DNA of 64,000 nt. Source: Clostridiaceae bacterium (GTDB taxonomy: Bacteria; Bacillota; Clostridia; Peptostreptococcales; Natronincolaceae). Each line of letters opens with the position of its first letter. The first letter of the stretch is position 1. This document shows, piece after piece, positions 9,912 to 18,572 of this stretch. The notes below the pieces were generated by a model, which ran no database searches, was not told the origin of the DNA, and saw only the letters and a program-made list of their open reading frames with translations. Location of the stretch: positions 85,403-149,402 of the forward strand of contig JAFIFG010000045.1 of the NCBI GenBank assembly GCA_020832135.1, in the 5' to 3' direction. Made by a program: the position numbers and the translations under genes.

Positions 9912-10133
9912 ATGTTGTATGGGTATATACTGATTTTCAGCTTAGTAATGGTACTAATAGGTTATAGTATTGGTCGTAGGATGGGTATAAAAGAAGGCAT
10001 CAAAAAATCTATGCAAAATGCTGCTATTAATTTTAAAATTCAGTATTACAATCATAAAAAATGTCCTATATGTGCCAATAAGTATAAATTAAAACCAAAG
10101 AAAAATAGAGAGGAGATAACAAATGACTCATAA
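9912..10133 (+). CDS. Small membrane-anchored protein with a CxxC motif
   Basis: A 73-residue protein with one N-terminal membrane segment (about 2-20, ending in a GYSIGRRMG turn), then a basic cytoplasmic tail. The tail carries a single CPIC pair in KKCPICANKYK. One CxxC is not enough for a full zinc ribbon, so a dimeric metal site or redox pair is possible. It starts at ATG after AGGAGGG and overlaps the next gene by 11 bases. No function is known. Confidence 0.55.
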   Translation: MLYGYILIFSLVMVLIGYSIGRRMGIKEGIKKSMQNAAINFKIQYYNHKKCPICANKYKLKPKKNREEITNDS

Positions 10134-11397
10134 TACACATTATCTACATAGTTTTTTTGGTATTGATGAAGAGTTAATTAATAAGTCACACAGTATAGAA
10201 GAAAATTTATTGGAGGAATTTAAGAAAGTAGATATTATAAAGCAACATAACCAATATAAAGTGTTAAAGACAATGCAAGAAGCTAAGCTTAGTGACCAAC
10301 ATTTTAATTGGACTACTGGCTATGGTTATAATGACATAGGAAGAGATAAGTTAGAGGAGGTCTATGCTCGAGTTTTTAAAGCTGATGATGCCATTGTAAG
10401 ACCAACTATTGCTAATGGCACTCATGCTTTGACTTTGTGTTTAACCTCTTTACTTAACTCCGGAGAAGAAATGATTGCAGTAACTGGAAAGCCTTATGAC
10501 ACTTTAGATGAATTAATAGGTTTAAGTGGTAACTATCCTCAAAGCTTTAAAAATATAGGAATAACGTATAAACAAATTGATTTTCTAAAAAATGGTCAAG
10601 TGGATCTTGAAAGCATAGATACAGAGGTAACTACAAAAACAAAACTAGTATATATTCAACGATCCACAGGATATAGTTTTAGAAAGGCTCTAGATATCCA
10701 AACAATAAAAGAAATAGTTACAAGAGTTAAAAGTAAAAATAATAATATTATATGTATGGTGGATAACTGCTACGGAGAATTTTTAGAAACTCAAGAACCT
10801 ACAGAGATAGGTGTTGATATATTAGCAGGATCTTTAATCAAGAACCCAGGAGGAGGATTAGCTTTATCAGGTGGATATATTGTAGGAAAAAGAGATTTAA
10901 TAGAACTTATATCCTATAAACTAACCTCTCCAGGAATAGGCAAAGAGTGCGGTCTTACTTTTGGACAATCTAGAATTATGTTCCAAGGGTTATTCTTAGC
11001 ACCTCATATAGTTAGTGAAGCCATTAAAGGTGCCATCTTCTGTGCTAAACTATTTGAAGAAGAGGGTTATGAGGTAAAGCCTAAATATAACGATAAAAGA
11101 AGTGATATCATTCAAGCTATTAAACTAGAAGATGAAAACAAAGTCTTGGCATTTTGCGAAGGAATACAGGCTGCTGCACCAGTAGACTCTTATGTGGTTC
11201 CTGTGCCTTGGGCTATGCCTGGATATGAAAGTCCTGTTATTATGGCCGCAGGAGCCTTTATACAAGGGTCTTCTATTGAGCTTAGTGCTGATGCTCCTAT
11301 TAAACCTCCATATACTGTTTATTTTCAAGGAGGATTAACTTATGAGCATAGCAAACTAGGTGCTCTGATGGCTCTTAAAAACATAAAAAAGCTATAG
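10123..11397 (+). CDS. ynbB: PLP-dependent enzyme of the methionine gamma-lyase / aluminium-resistance (YnbB) family
   Basis: A 424-residue fold-type I PLP enzyme. The likely Schiff-base lysine is K240 in AGSLIKNPGGGLALSGGY, and the upstream VDNCYGEF holds the PLP-pyridine Asp. TGYGYNDIGRDKLEEVYA near residue 65 and RPTIANGTHAL are typical of the YnbB family. Names such as aluminium resistance protein or methionine gamma-lyase are annotation traditions, and the real substrate is unsettled. In B. subtilis ynbB also lies in the hfq-glnR region, so the position fits. It ends in a terminator shared with lexA. Confidence 0.85.
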   Translation: MTHNTHYLHSFFGIDEELINKSHSIEENLLEEFKKVDIIKQHNQYKVLKTMQEAKLSDQHFNWTTGYGYNDIGRDKLEEVYARVFKADDAIVRPTIANGTHALTLCLTSLLNSGEEMIAVTGKPYDTLDELIGLSGNYPQSFKNIGITYKQIDFLKNGQVDLESIDTEVTTKTKLVYIQRSTGYSFRKALDIQTIKEIVTRVKSKNNNIICMVDNCYGEFLETQEPTEIGVDILAGSLIKNPGGGLALSGGYIVGKRDLIELISYKLTSPGIGKECGLTFGQSRIMFQGLFLAPHIVSEAIKGAIFCAKLFEEEGYEVKPKYNDKRSDIIQAIKLEDENKVLAFCEGIQAAAPVDSYVVPVPWAMPGYESPVIMAAGAFIQGSSIELSADAPIKPPYTVYFQGGLTYEHSKLGALMALKNIKKL

Positions 11398-11419
11398 AGG
11401 ACTCATACTCTATAGCTTT
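11388..11419. terminator. Bidirectional terminator between ynbB and lexA
   Basis: AAAGCTATAGAG (11388-11399) pairs perfectly with CTCTATAGCTTT (11408-11419) around an 8-nt loop. Both stop codons lie inside the stem, and A/T runs flank it for both directions. Confidence 0.75.
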
Positions 11420-12039
11420 CTAAATACACCTATTACTTTCCCTAAAATAATTACATCTGTTACAATAATCGGTTCCATTGTTCTATTTTCAGGTTGTAGT
11501 CTTATACAATTATTCTCACGATAGAACCGTTTAACAGTAGCATCATTATCTAGCAGAGCTACTACAATATCTCCATTAGTAGCATGTGATTGTTTTTGAA
11601 CCACCACATAATCCTTATCAAGTATTCCAGCTTCAATCATACTTTCTCCCTGAATAGATAATATAAATATATCCTGATTTGTATTATTAACAAATTCTAT
11701 AGGAAGGGGGAAAGTTTCTTCAATATTTTCCACAGCCAAAATTGGTTCCCCAGCAGTAACTTTGCCTATGATAGGAACATGAATAATCTCTTTATGTATT
11801 TTTAAATCATAATCAGAAGAATCACTATTTAATATTTCTATAGCACGAGGTTTAGTAGGATCTTTTCTAATGTATCCTTTTTCTTCAAGTTTAGTCAGAT
11901 GTCCGTGAACAGTAGAAGTAGACTTTAGTTCAACCGCTTGGCATATTTCTCTAACAGAAGGAGGATATCCTTTCTTGTTAATTTCTTTTTTCATGTATTG
12001 TAAAATCTGTAATTGTTTATTATTTAAATCTTCATACAT
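11410..12039 (-). CDS. lexA: SOS repressor LexA
   Basis: LexA represses DNA-damage genes and is inactivated by RecA-stimulated self-cleavage. The 209-residue protein has the N-terminal winged helix (~1-70, with [13 protein letters not shown]), the A96-G97 cleavage site (VTAGEP), catalytic Ser133 (GESM) and Lys170 (DATVKRF). The start at 12039 is preferred because GAGAGGAG lies 8 bases upstream; the in-frame extension of 17 residues has no such site. A good SOS box lies 65-78 bases upstream, indicating autorepression. Confidence 0.96.
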   Translation of the reverse strand: MYEDLNNKQLQILQYMKKEINKKGYPPSVREICQAVELKSTSTVHGHLTKLEEKGYIRKDPTKPRAIEILNSDSSDYDLKIHKEIIHVPIIGKVTAGEPILAVENIEETFPLPIEFVNNTNQDIFILSIQGESMIEAGILDKDYVVVQKQSHATNGDIVVALLDNDATVKRFYRENNCIRLQPENRTMEPIIVTDVIILGKVIGVFRKL

Positions 12040-12103
12040 CGAAAGACTCCTCTCAAAAGTGATTTTATTTACTTTCAGTATAGCATACAATCAATCTGTT
12101 ATC

Positions 12104-12117
12104 AAAACATTTGTTCG
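12104..12117 (-). promoter_or_regulatory. LexA (SOS) box upstream of lexA
   Basis: On the minus strand this reads CGAACAAATGTTTT, matching 13 of 14 positions of the Gram-positive consensus CGAACRNRYGTTYG. It lies between the tyrosine recombinase stop and the lexA start, so it should control lexA itself. Confidence 0.8.
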
Positions 12118-12128
12118 CAAATTCTTTT

Positions 12129-13250
12129 TTATTCCTCATCCAACCATTCAAAATTTTTAATAATAGATCGTTTCACATCTATTTTATGAGCTGCATATAA
12201 TTGTGTAGTTGTAACATTATCATGGTCTAAAAGATTTTGAACATCATATATTGAAAACCCCTGTTGTATTAAAGAAGTAGCAGCGGTAGCTCTTAATTTA
12301 TGAGGACTATATCCATTGTCACGACTAGTACCTAAGGCTAAAGCAGTATATTTCTTAACCAAATTACGAATAGAACGTATAGTCATGCGTTTTTTTTGTA
12401 AGGATAAAAACAATGCATCCTTATCTATTTCATTGAGCTCTGTTAATGCCGACCTCTCCTTAACTATATAATCTTTAATAACCTTTTCGCAGGTTTTATT
12501 AAGAGGCATTAAAACCTCCTTACCACGTTTTCTATAAATTTTAAAATCTCCTCTATTAAAATTAAATGAAGATATATTAAGTTGTTGTAATTCACTAACC
12601 CTCAACCCATATGTAACAAATAATACAATAATAGCCTTATCTCTAAGTTTTGTTTTTTCCCAATATTTTTTTTCTCTTTCACTAAAGATATTACCATTTT
12701 CTATAATATCTAACATTACAGCTACCTCATCAATTTCAAGCTTTTTAATAGCATCAGGTTGGGGTTTAGGTAGTCTTATAGGATTAAAGCCATCCGTAAT
12801 ATTCCTTTCTATAATTTCATCTCTATAAAGAAATTTAAATAAAATAGACAGAGAAGACTTCTTCCTAGCTAGAGCTCTATTATGATTTTCCATTACTTTA
12901 ACATGTTGACCTTGATCCGTAGTATATCGACTGCAATAATCACCCAAAAACCTATTTATATCTTTCGCAGTTATTTTATTGAAATCATCTACTGGAATAA
13001 CGTTAGTATTGTCTACATTACTTAGGGTAGATTCATTTATTAAATATCTACAGAAAAACAATATATCTTCTAAATAAGCTAATCGGGTAGATATAGCGAC
13101 CCCACTTTTCAGATATAAGAAAAAGTCTCGCATAAAAGCAGGTAATTGATTTTCAATCTCTAAACATCTTTCAATTATCTCGTTTTCCTTTAAAACAATA
13201 TTATCAGGCCTATCAGATTTATTATGTATATGTAATTTATTCTTGGACAT
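12129..13250 (-). CDS. XerC/XerD-family tyrosine recombinase
   Basis: A 373-residue tyrosine recombinase. The N-terminal SAM-like core-binding domain spans ~30-150. The catalytic domain has R217 (YGLRVSE), K244 (RKRGKEV), H317 and R320 (HKLR), H343 (LLDHDNVTTTQ) and nucleophile Y352. All active-site residues are present, so it should be active. It is distinct from the XerD at 34956-35840. No attachment sites or phage genes flank it, and it lies directly upstream of lexA on the same strand. It could be an XerC partner or a domesticated integrase; which one is not clear. Confidence 0.85.
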   Translation of the reverse strand: MSKNKLHIHNKSDRPDNIVLKENEIIERCLEIENQLPAFMRDFFLYLKSGVAISTRLAYLEDILFFCRYLINESTLSNVDNTNVIPVDDFNKITAKDINRFLGDYCSRYTTDQGQHVKVMENHNRALARKKSSLSILFKFLYRDEIIERNITDGFNPIRLPKPQPDAIKKLEIDEVAVMLDIIENGNIFSEREKKYWEKTKLRDKAIIVLFVTYGLRVSELQQLNISSFNFNRGDFKIYRKRGKEVLMPLNKTCEKVIKDYIVKERSALTELNEIDKDALFLSLQKKRMTIRSIRNLVKKYTALALGTSRDNGYSPHKLRATAATSLIQQGFSIYDVQNLLDHDNVTTTQLYAAHKIDVKRSIIKNFEWLDEE

Positions 13251-13534
13251 AAGATCACACCCCTTAATAATCTATTTTAAAATGTTAGAAAGATAAAGGC
13301 AATAGGTAGTTGAAATTAATTGTAAGTAATTACATCAAATAAGAAAAATTTTGAATAATCCTATTATCAAGTTATAAGGTACTATATTACCTCTAGGATA
13401 GATGGAATTAGTGTGATATTATTAATGTTGACTGTTAACTGTAGGAAAGAAATTTTGAAGATGGTACAGTTAATTACATAAAAAAACTTTACTATATTTA
13501 CATAATAAGATTTATGGATTAAGGAGGAAATAGA

Positions 13535-15529
13535 GTGTTCAAATCACAAAAACAAAATTATGGCAATGATAGCCTTTCAACATTAGAGGAAAAAGATAAA
13601 GTACGCCTCCGACCTGGTGTTATATTCGGTTCGGATGGAGTAGAGGGTTGTCAGCATACTTTAACAGAAATAGTTGGAAATTCAAGAGATGAAGCTAGTG
13701 CAGGATATGGTGATTTAATAGAGGTTACACGGTTTAAAGATAAGTCAATCGAGGTAAAGGATAGGGGTAGAGGGATACCTATAGAATATAACCCTAAAGA
13801 GAATAAATATAATTGGGAAATTGTATTTACGATCCTTTATGGTGGTGGTAAATATGACAATAACTCTAGCGATAGTAATTACCAATATAGTATAGGTTTA
13901 AATGGCTTAGGTACAGCCGCAACACAATTTTCCTCTGAATATATGGATGTAACTGTTTTAAGAGATGGTCATAAGTACCAATTGCACTTTTCAAAAGGTG
14001 ATAATGTAACTGATAGTGTTGAAGGGTATATAAAAAGCAAGTGTAATTATGACTATACAGGAACCTTCATTAAATGGAAACCAGATCTTGATGTGTTTAA
14101 TAGTATAGATATCCCACTAGAGTTTTTTCAAAACACACTTAAAAGACAAGCTATAGTAAATAAAGGTACTACTTTTAAGCTATATGATGAAGAAAGCAAC
14201 CAATTCTTTGAGTATGTTTATGAAGATGGGATTGTGGATTACGTTAAGGAAAATAATGAAAACAAAGGCTTTACTGATATAAAATACTATGACATAGAAA
14301 CAAAAGGAAAAGACAGAGAGGATAAACCTGAATATAAGCTAAAACTAGAAATGGCTTTTTGTTTTAATAATGAAAAAAATTTATTAGAGTATTACCATAA
14401 CTCTAGTTACTTAGAGTATGGTGGAGCACCAGACAAAGCCATCAAGGCTGCTTTTATATATGCTATAGATCATGCATTAAAAGAAAGAAATTTATATAAG
14501 AAAAACGAAAAAAAGATTACCTTTACTGATATAGAAGATAGTTTAATCTTGATTAGCAACTCTTTTTCTACTATTACTAGTTATGAAAATCAAACAAAAA
14601 AAGCAATTACTAATAAATTTATTCAACAGGCAATGACGGATTTTTTGAAAGAAAAATTAGAGATCTACTTTATAGAAAACAAACTAGATACCGACAAAAT
14701 ATTAGAGCAAATATTAGTTAACAAACGAAGCCGTGAAAAAGCTGAAAAAACTAGGATTGATGTAAGAAAGAAATTAAGTAAAAATGTGGATAATATTTCA
14801 AATAGAGTTAAAAAGTTCGTGGACTGCAGAACAAAAGATAGGTCCAAAAGAGAACTTTTTATAGTGGAAGGGGATTCTGCTTTAGGTAGTACAAAGATGG
14901 GTAGAGATGCAGAATTTCAAGGCATTATGCCAGTGAGAGGTAAAATACTAAACTGTTTAAAATCTGATTATGAAAAAATATTTAAGAATGATATTATTGT
15001 AGATCTACTAAAGGTTTTAGGATGTGGTGTAGAGTTACAATCAAAACACAAAGATTTAGATACTTTCGATATAGGAAAATTGAACTGGAATAAAATCATT
15101 ATCTGTACCGATGCAGATGTTGATGGTTTTCAAATTAGAACCCTTATTTTAACCATGTTATACACTTTAACTCCTTCACTCATAGAAGAAGGGTACGTAT
15201 ACATAGCAGAATCTCCCCTTTATGAAATTACTGACAATAAAGAGAATACTTATTTTGCCTTTAACGAACAAGAAAAAAAACAAATTATTAAAAACATAAA
15301 GGGTAAGCATCATATTCAAAGATCTAAAGGTCTAGGAGAGAATGAGGCTGATATGATGTGGGAGACCACAATGAATCCATTAACTCGAAGACTCATACAA
15401 GTAACACCTACCGATGCACAAGCTACTAAAGATGCTTTTGAATTATTTTTAGGTGATAACCTGCAAGGAAGGAAAGAGTATATTGCACAATATGGTCACG
15501 AATATATTGATGTATCTGATGTAGTGTAA
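13535..15529 (+). CDS. parE: Type IIA topoisomerase subunit B (ParE/GyrB-like)
   Basis: The ATPase subunit of a type IIA topoisomerase, 664 residues. GHKL motifs are TEIVGNSRDEA (the Mg-binding Asn), KDRGRGIP and a GLNGLG lid. The TOPRIM domain has ELFIVEGDSALGS, PVRGKILN and CTDADVDGFQIRTL, with its catalytic Glu and DxD. The N-terminus is unusual (RPGVIFGSDGVEGCQHTL, where gyrases have RPGMYIG). GTG start with AAGGAGGA 8 bases upstream. The A subunit follows after 24 bases. Whether it is functionally a topo IV or a second gyrase cannot be read from sequence. Confidence 0.88.
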   Translation: MFKSQKQNYGNDSLSTLEEKDKVRLRPGVIFGSDGVEGCQHTLTEIVGNSRDEASAGYGDLIEVTRFKDKSIEVKDRGRGIPIEYNPKENKYNWEIVFTILYGGGKYDNNSSDSNYQYSIGLNGLGTAATQFSSEYMDVTVLRDGHKYQLHFSKGDNVTDSVEGYIKSKCNYDYTGTFIKWKPDLDVFNSIDIPLEFFQNTLKRQAIVNKGTTFKLYDEESNQFFEYVYEDGIVDYVKENNENKGFTDIKYYDIETKGKDREDKPEYKLKLEMAFCFNNEKNLLEYYHNSSYLEYGGAPDKAIKAAFIYAIDHALKERNLYKKNEKKITFTDIEDSLILISNSFSTITSYENQTKKAITNKFIQQAMTDFLKEKLEIYFIENKLDTDKILEQILVNKRSREKAEKTRIDVRKKLSKNVDNISNRVKKFVDCRTKDRSKRELFIVEGDSALGSTKMGRDAEFQGIMPVRGKILNCLKSDYEKIFKNDIIVDLLKVLGCGVELQSKHKDLDTFDIGKLNWNKIIICTDADVDGFQIRTLILTMLYTLTPSLIEEGYVYIAESPLYEITDNKENTYFAFNEQEKKQIIKNIKGKHHIQRSKGLGENEADMMWETTMNPLTRRLIQVTPTDAQATKDAFELFLGDNLQGRKEYIAQYGHEYIDVSDVV

Positions 15530-15553
15530 AATTTAATAAGCAGGAGGAAAAAA

Positions 15554-17734
15554 ATGCAAACCCATACAACACAATTAAATGTTATAGATACATTAAAAAC
15601 CAACTATATGCCCTATTCAATGAGTGTTATTGTTTCTAGGGCTTTACCAGAAATAGATGGCTTTAAGCCTTCCCACAGAAAGCTTCTTTATACTATGTAT
15701 TCCATGGGGCTTTTAAAATCAAATAAAACTAAAAGTGCTAACATAGTGGGCCAAACGATGCGACTTAATCCTCATGGTGATGGGGCTATTTATGAAACTA
15801 TGGTAAGGTTAACCCGTGGAAACGAATCCCTACTACACCCATTTATAGACAGTAAAGGAAACTTTGGAAAAAACTATTCTAGGGATATGGCTTATGCTGC
15901 ACCTAGATATACAGAGGCGAAGCTAGAAAAAATAAGTGAAGAAATATTTAAGGATATCAATAAAAATACGGTTGACTTTATGCCTAACTATGATAATACC
16001 ACTGTAGAGCCAATGCTATTACCTACAACTTTCCCTAACATACTAGTCAATCCTAATTTAGGAATAGCTGTTGGTATGGCCAGTAGTATTCCTAGCTTTA
16101 ATCTAAGAGAGGTGTGTACTACTACAATAAAATACCTTAATGATGAAGATGTTAAGATAGAAAAACATTTAAAGGCACCAGATTTTTCTAATGGTGGAGA
16201 ATTAATTTACAATATAGATGAAATAGAGAAAATCTATAGACAGGGTAGAGGAAGTTTTATACTTAGAGGAAAATACACCTACGATAAAAAGAATAATTGT
16301 ATAGATATCTATGAAATTCCTTATACCACCACTATAGAAGCTATTATTGATAAAATTACTGATTTAATTAAAGAGAACAAAATAAGAGAAATAACTGACA
16401 TACGAGATGAAACTGATAAAGATGGTCTTAAGATTACTCTTGATTTAAAACGAGGAACTAATGTAGAGCAGCTTATGACAAAACTATATAAAATGACAAC
16501 ACTACAGGATAATTTTAGTTGCAACTTTAATATACTTATTAACGGTGCCCCTATGGTACTAGGAGTAAAAGAAATATTAAAAGAGTGGTCTATCTTTAGA
16601 ATAAGTTGCATTAAAAGACAATTAGCCTATGATATTGACAAGAAATCTAAAGAGCTTCATTTGTTAAAGGGTCTAGAAAAGATTCTATTAGATATAGATA
16701 GAGCTGTGAAAATCGTTAAGGATACAAGGGTTGATAAAGAAGTAATACCAAATCTAATGAAGGGATTTGAAATAGACAAATTCCAGGCAGAATATATTGC
16801 CGAGATTAAGCTGCGTAATTTTAATCAAGAGTATATTTTAAAAAAGACAAAAGATATTAAAGCTTTAGAAAAGGATATTAAAAGTCTTGATATCACCTTG
16901 AATAGTGAGAAGAAAGTTAAAAATATTATTATCAAGCAATTAGAGGAAGTTGCTATAAAATATGGACAAGAAAGAAAAACCACTATAATTGAAAAGGAAG
17001 AAGTTAAAGAATTTACAGAAGAGCTTTTAATTGAGGACTATAACTTAAAGTTCTTTATAACTAGGGATAATTACATGAAGAAAATTTCGCTAGCATCCTT
17101 AAGAGGTAATAGTGAACACAAATTGAAAGATAATGATTGTATAGTACAAGAAATTGATGGGACCAATAAGGATGACATTTTATTATTTTCAAATAAACAT
17201 ACCGTATATAAGTTGAAGGCCTATGAGATCGAGGATACAAAAGCTAGTAATCTAGGTGATTTCCTCCCTAATTTACTTCAGCTCTCAGAAGATGAAAAAA
17301 TAATTTTTGTAGTCTCTACAAATAACTATGAACATCATATGTTGTTTTTCTTTGAAAATGGTAAGGCTGCAAAGATTCCTTTAAATAGTTATGAAACCAA
17401 AAAGAATAGAAAACAATTAGCTAATGCTTATTGTGATGAAGAGAAACTTGTTTATATTACTCATCTTAAAGAAGATAAAGATTTAGTTGCTATTAGTAGC
17501 TTAGATAAAGTATTGGTTTTTAATACAGAACAAATAAATCCCAAATCAACTAGAAATTCAAGAGGTGTCCAAGTATTGAAGTCTAAAAAAGGTAGTATAC
17601 TTACTTCAATTAAATCTTTAGAGGAAGTAACTTTTGATGATATTAATTACTATAAAGGGAATATTGCTACCATTGGAACTTATTTGCGAAAAGAAGACAG
17701 GTTAGATAACTTAGAGCAATTAACACTAGTTTAA
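15554..17734 (+). CDS. parC: Type IIA topoisomerase subunit A (ParC/GyrA-like)
   Basis: The 726-residue DNA cleavage subunit that partners the upstream ParE-like gene. The start of the winged-helix region is YSMSVIVSRALPEIDGFKPSHRKLLY, followed by NPHGDGAIYETMVRL. The active-site pair is R118-Y119 (AAPRYTEAKL). A coiled-coil arm spans ~365-470, followed by a C-terminal beta-pinwheel. There is no clear GyrA box (QRRGGKG), which favours a decatenating topo IV-like enzyme over a supercoiling gyrase. AGGAGG lies 7 bases before the ATG. Confidence 0.88.
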   Translation: MQTHTTQLNVIDTLKTNYMPYSMSVIVSRALPEIDGFKPSHRKLLYTMYSMGLLKSNKTKSANIVGQTMRLNPHGDGAIYETMVRLTRGNESLLHPFIDSKGNFGKNYSRDMAYAAPRYTEAKLEKISEEIFKDINKNTVDFMPNYDNTTVEPMLLPTTFPNILVNPNLGIAVGMASSIPSFNLREVCTTTIKYLNDEDVKIEKHLKAPDFSNGGELIYNIDEIEKIYRQGRGSFILRGKYTYDKKNNCIDIYEIPYTTTIEAIIDKITDLIKENKIREITDIRDETDKDGLKITLDLKRGTNVEQLMTKLYKMTTLQDNFSCNFNILINGAPMVLGVKEILKEWSIFRISCIKRQLAYDIDKKSKELHLLKGLEKILLDIDRAVKIVKDTRVDKEVIPNLMKGFEIDKFQAEYIAEIKLRNFNQEYILKKTKDIKALEKDIKSLDITLNSEKKVKNIIIKQLEEVAIKYGQERKTTIIEKEEVKEFTEELLIEDYNLKFFITRDNYMKKISLASLRGNSEHKLKDNDCIVQEIDGTNKDDILLFSNKHTVYKLKAYEIEDTKASNLGDFLPNLLQLSEDEKIIFVVSTNNYEHHMLFFFENGKAAKIPLNSYETKKNRKQLANAYCDEEKLVYITHLKEDKDLVAISSLDKVLVFNTEQINPKSTRNSRGVQVLKSKKGSILTSIKSLEEVTFDDINYYKGNIATIGTYLRKEDRLDNLEQLTLV

Positions 17735-17768
17735 AAAGGTAAGAAATCATCCATATTAAATTTACATA

Positions 17769-17803
17769 TAAAACACCTTTTAATTATGAAAGGTGTTTTA
17801 TGA
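17769..17803 (+). terminator. Terminator after parC
   Basis: TAAAACACCTTT (17769-17780) pairs perfectly with AAAGGTGTTTTA (17789-17800) around an 8-nt loop. The stem ends in a T run. Confidence 0.8.
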
Positions 17804-17969
17804 TTTTATAATAATAGTCTACAAGATAGACTTATATACTTTTAGAAACTATCTATTATTTAGAGCTTTGATAAATAATATAAGATCTATAAAGACTAGT
17901 AATATGGGGAGTGGTAGAATCCAAAGCATAAGTTAATAATTTCAGTAAAAACATAGTTTATAAATACTT

Positions 17970-18021
17970 GACCTAACAAACTATTCCCTAAATATACATT
18001 TAAAGAATAGTTTGTTAGGTC
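17970..18021. repeat. Perfect 17-bp inverted repeat (hairpin)
   Basis: GACCTAACAAACTATTC (17970-17986) is perfectly complementary to 18005-18021 across an 18-nt loop. A short T run follows on the plus strand. It is downstream of a terminator already serving parC, so it could end a small transcript or form part of a small RNA. Confidence 0.75.
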
Positions 18022-18223
18022 TTTTATTCCAACAATCTCAGTAGATTTTACAGTGTTTTTTACTTTTCTAACTATACTCAACTACTGTCTCTATTTACAT
18101 CAAGTTTTAACTTTAAAATTCTCCAATGTAAAAAGATTATTTTATTATAAGAATTTATGTTTATGTAAAAGATATTACTGTTAACAATATTAAAATGCTA
18201 CTATAAATAAATATTGTAATTTT

Positions 18224-18397
18224 TTCGACATCTCACGTGCTGATTTTGTCAAAAAATCCATGTTCACATATTGATCTATATGTCGATTTACTACCTTTCA
18301 AATGTCGCTTTATGTATAGTTTAATACGACAAATTTTTGCCATCTTGTCGTATTGCGCTTACGAGTTTTATAAATATGTCGATGGTATTATTCGACA
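18224..18397. promoter_or_regulatory. Cluster of eight TGTCG-like motifs, candidate Spo0A-binding region
   Basis: Exact 0A-box heptamers TGTCGAA occur at 18224-18230 and 18391-18397 (both minus strand). One-mismatch copies are TGTCAAA at 18247-18253, TGTCGAT at 18281-18287 and TGTCGAT at 18377-18383. Weaker copies are TGTCGCT at 18303-18309, and TGTCGTA at 18325-18331 (minus) and 18346-18352 (plus). Pairs of opposed copies form two inverted repeats. Chance would give well under one TGTCG in this span at the local base composition. Binding by Spo0A is inferred from motif similarity only. Confidence 0.45.
18323..18354. repeat. Inverted repeat with 10-bp arms
   Basis: AATACGACAA (18323-18332) and TTGTCGTATT (18345-18354) are perfect complements across a 12-nt loop. 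It is built from two opposed TGTCGTA motifs. Confidence 0.7.
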
Positions 18398-18410
18398 TAT
18401 TTATAAAACT
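18364..18410. repeat. Inverted repeat with 19-bp arms
   Basis: AGTTTTATAAATATGTCGA (18364-18382) pairs perfectly with 18392-18410 across a 9-nt loop. Each arm contains a TGTCGA core. It starts 9 bases after the preceding inverted repeat, so the two hairpins stand in tandem. Confidence 0.8.
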
Positions 18411-18572
18411 TGCATTTTTATACATTTATATTTTACCTTTTGGGAAATAATCTATTTACTCTTTTGTTAATTGATAATATATATCATATGATATATTCAT
18501 TATACTATACTGCTATATTTTGTTTAATGACTCTCCTACTATTTGAGCATATTAATAATTGAGGTGATAAAC

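Larger units (their letters stand above)
17804..18572. other. Gene-free A+T-rich stretch of ~770 bases before uvsE
   Basis: I find no convincing gene here: the open frames are short, lack family motifs and have poor ribosome-binding sites. It holds a 17-bp inverted repeat at 17970-18021, a cluster of TGTCG motifs at 18224-18397 that includes two further inverted repeats, and a small palindrome (18479-18496) near the uvsE start. A regulatory region or an unrecognised small RNA is possible. Confidence 0.6.

Noticed and set aside
12129..13250. Prophage or integrative element marked by the recombinase
   Set aside because: No phage, conjugation or excisionase genes, no attachment repeats, and base composition like the neighbours.
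17896..18081. A 61-codon minus-strand open frame in the same gap
   Set aside because: It spans the 17-bp hairpin and has no motif or start signal.
18237..18470. A 77-codon plus-strand open frame upstream of uvsE
   Set aside because: It reads through both inverted repeats, has Phe/Tyr/Cys-rich composition expected from A+T-rich non-coding DNA, and lacks a ribosome-binding site.
18479..18496. 18-bp palindrome ATATATCATATGATATAT just before uvsE
   Set aside because: It is nearly pure A/T in an A/T-rich region, so chance cannot be excluded; kept only as a note in the gap description.
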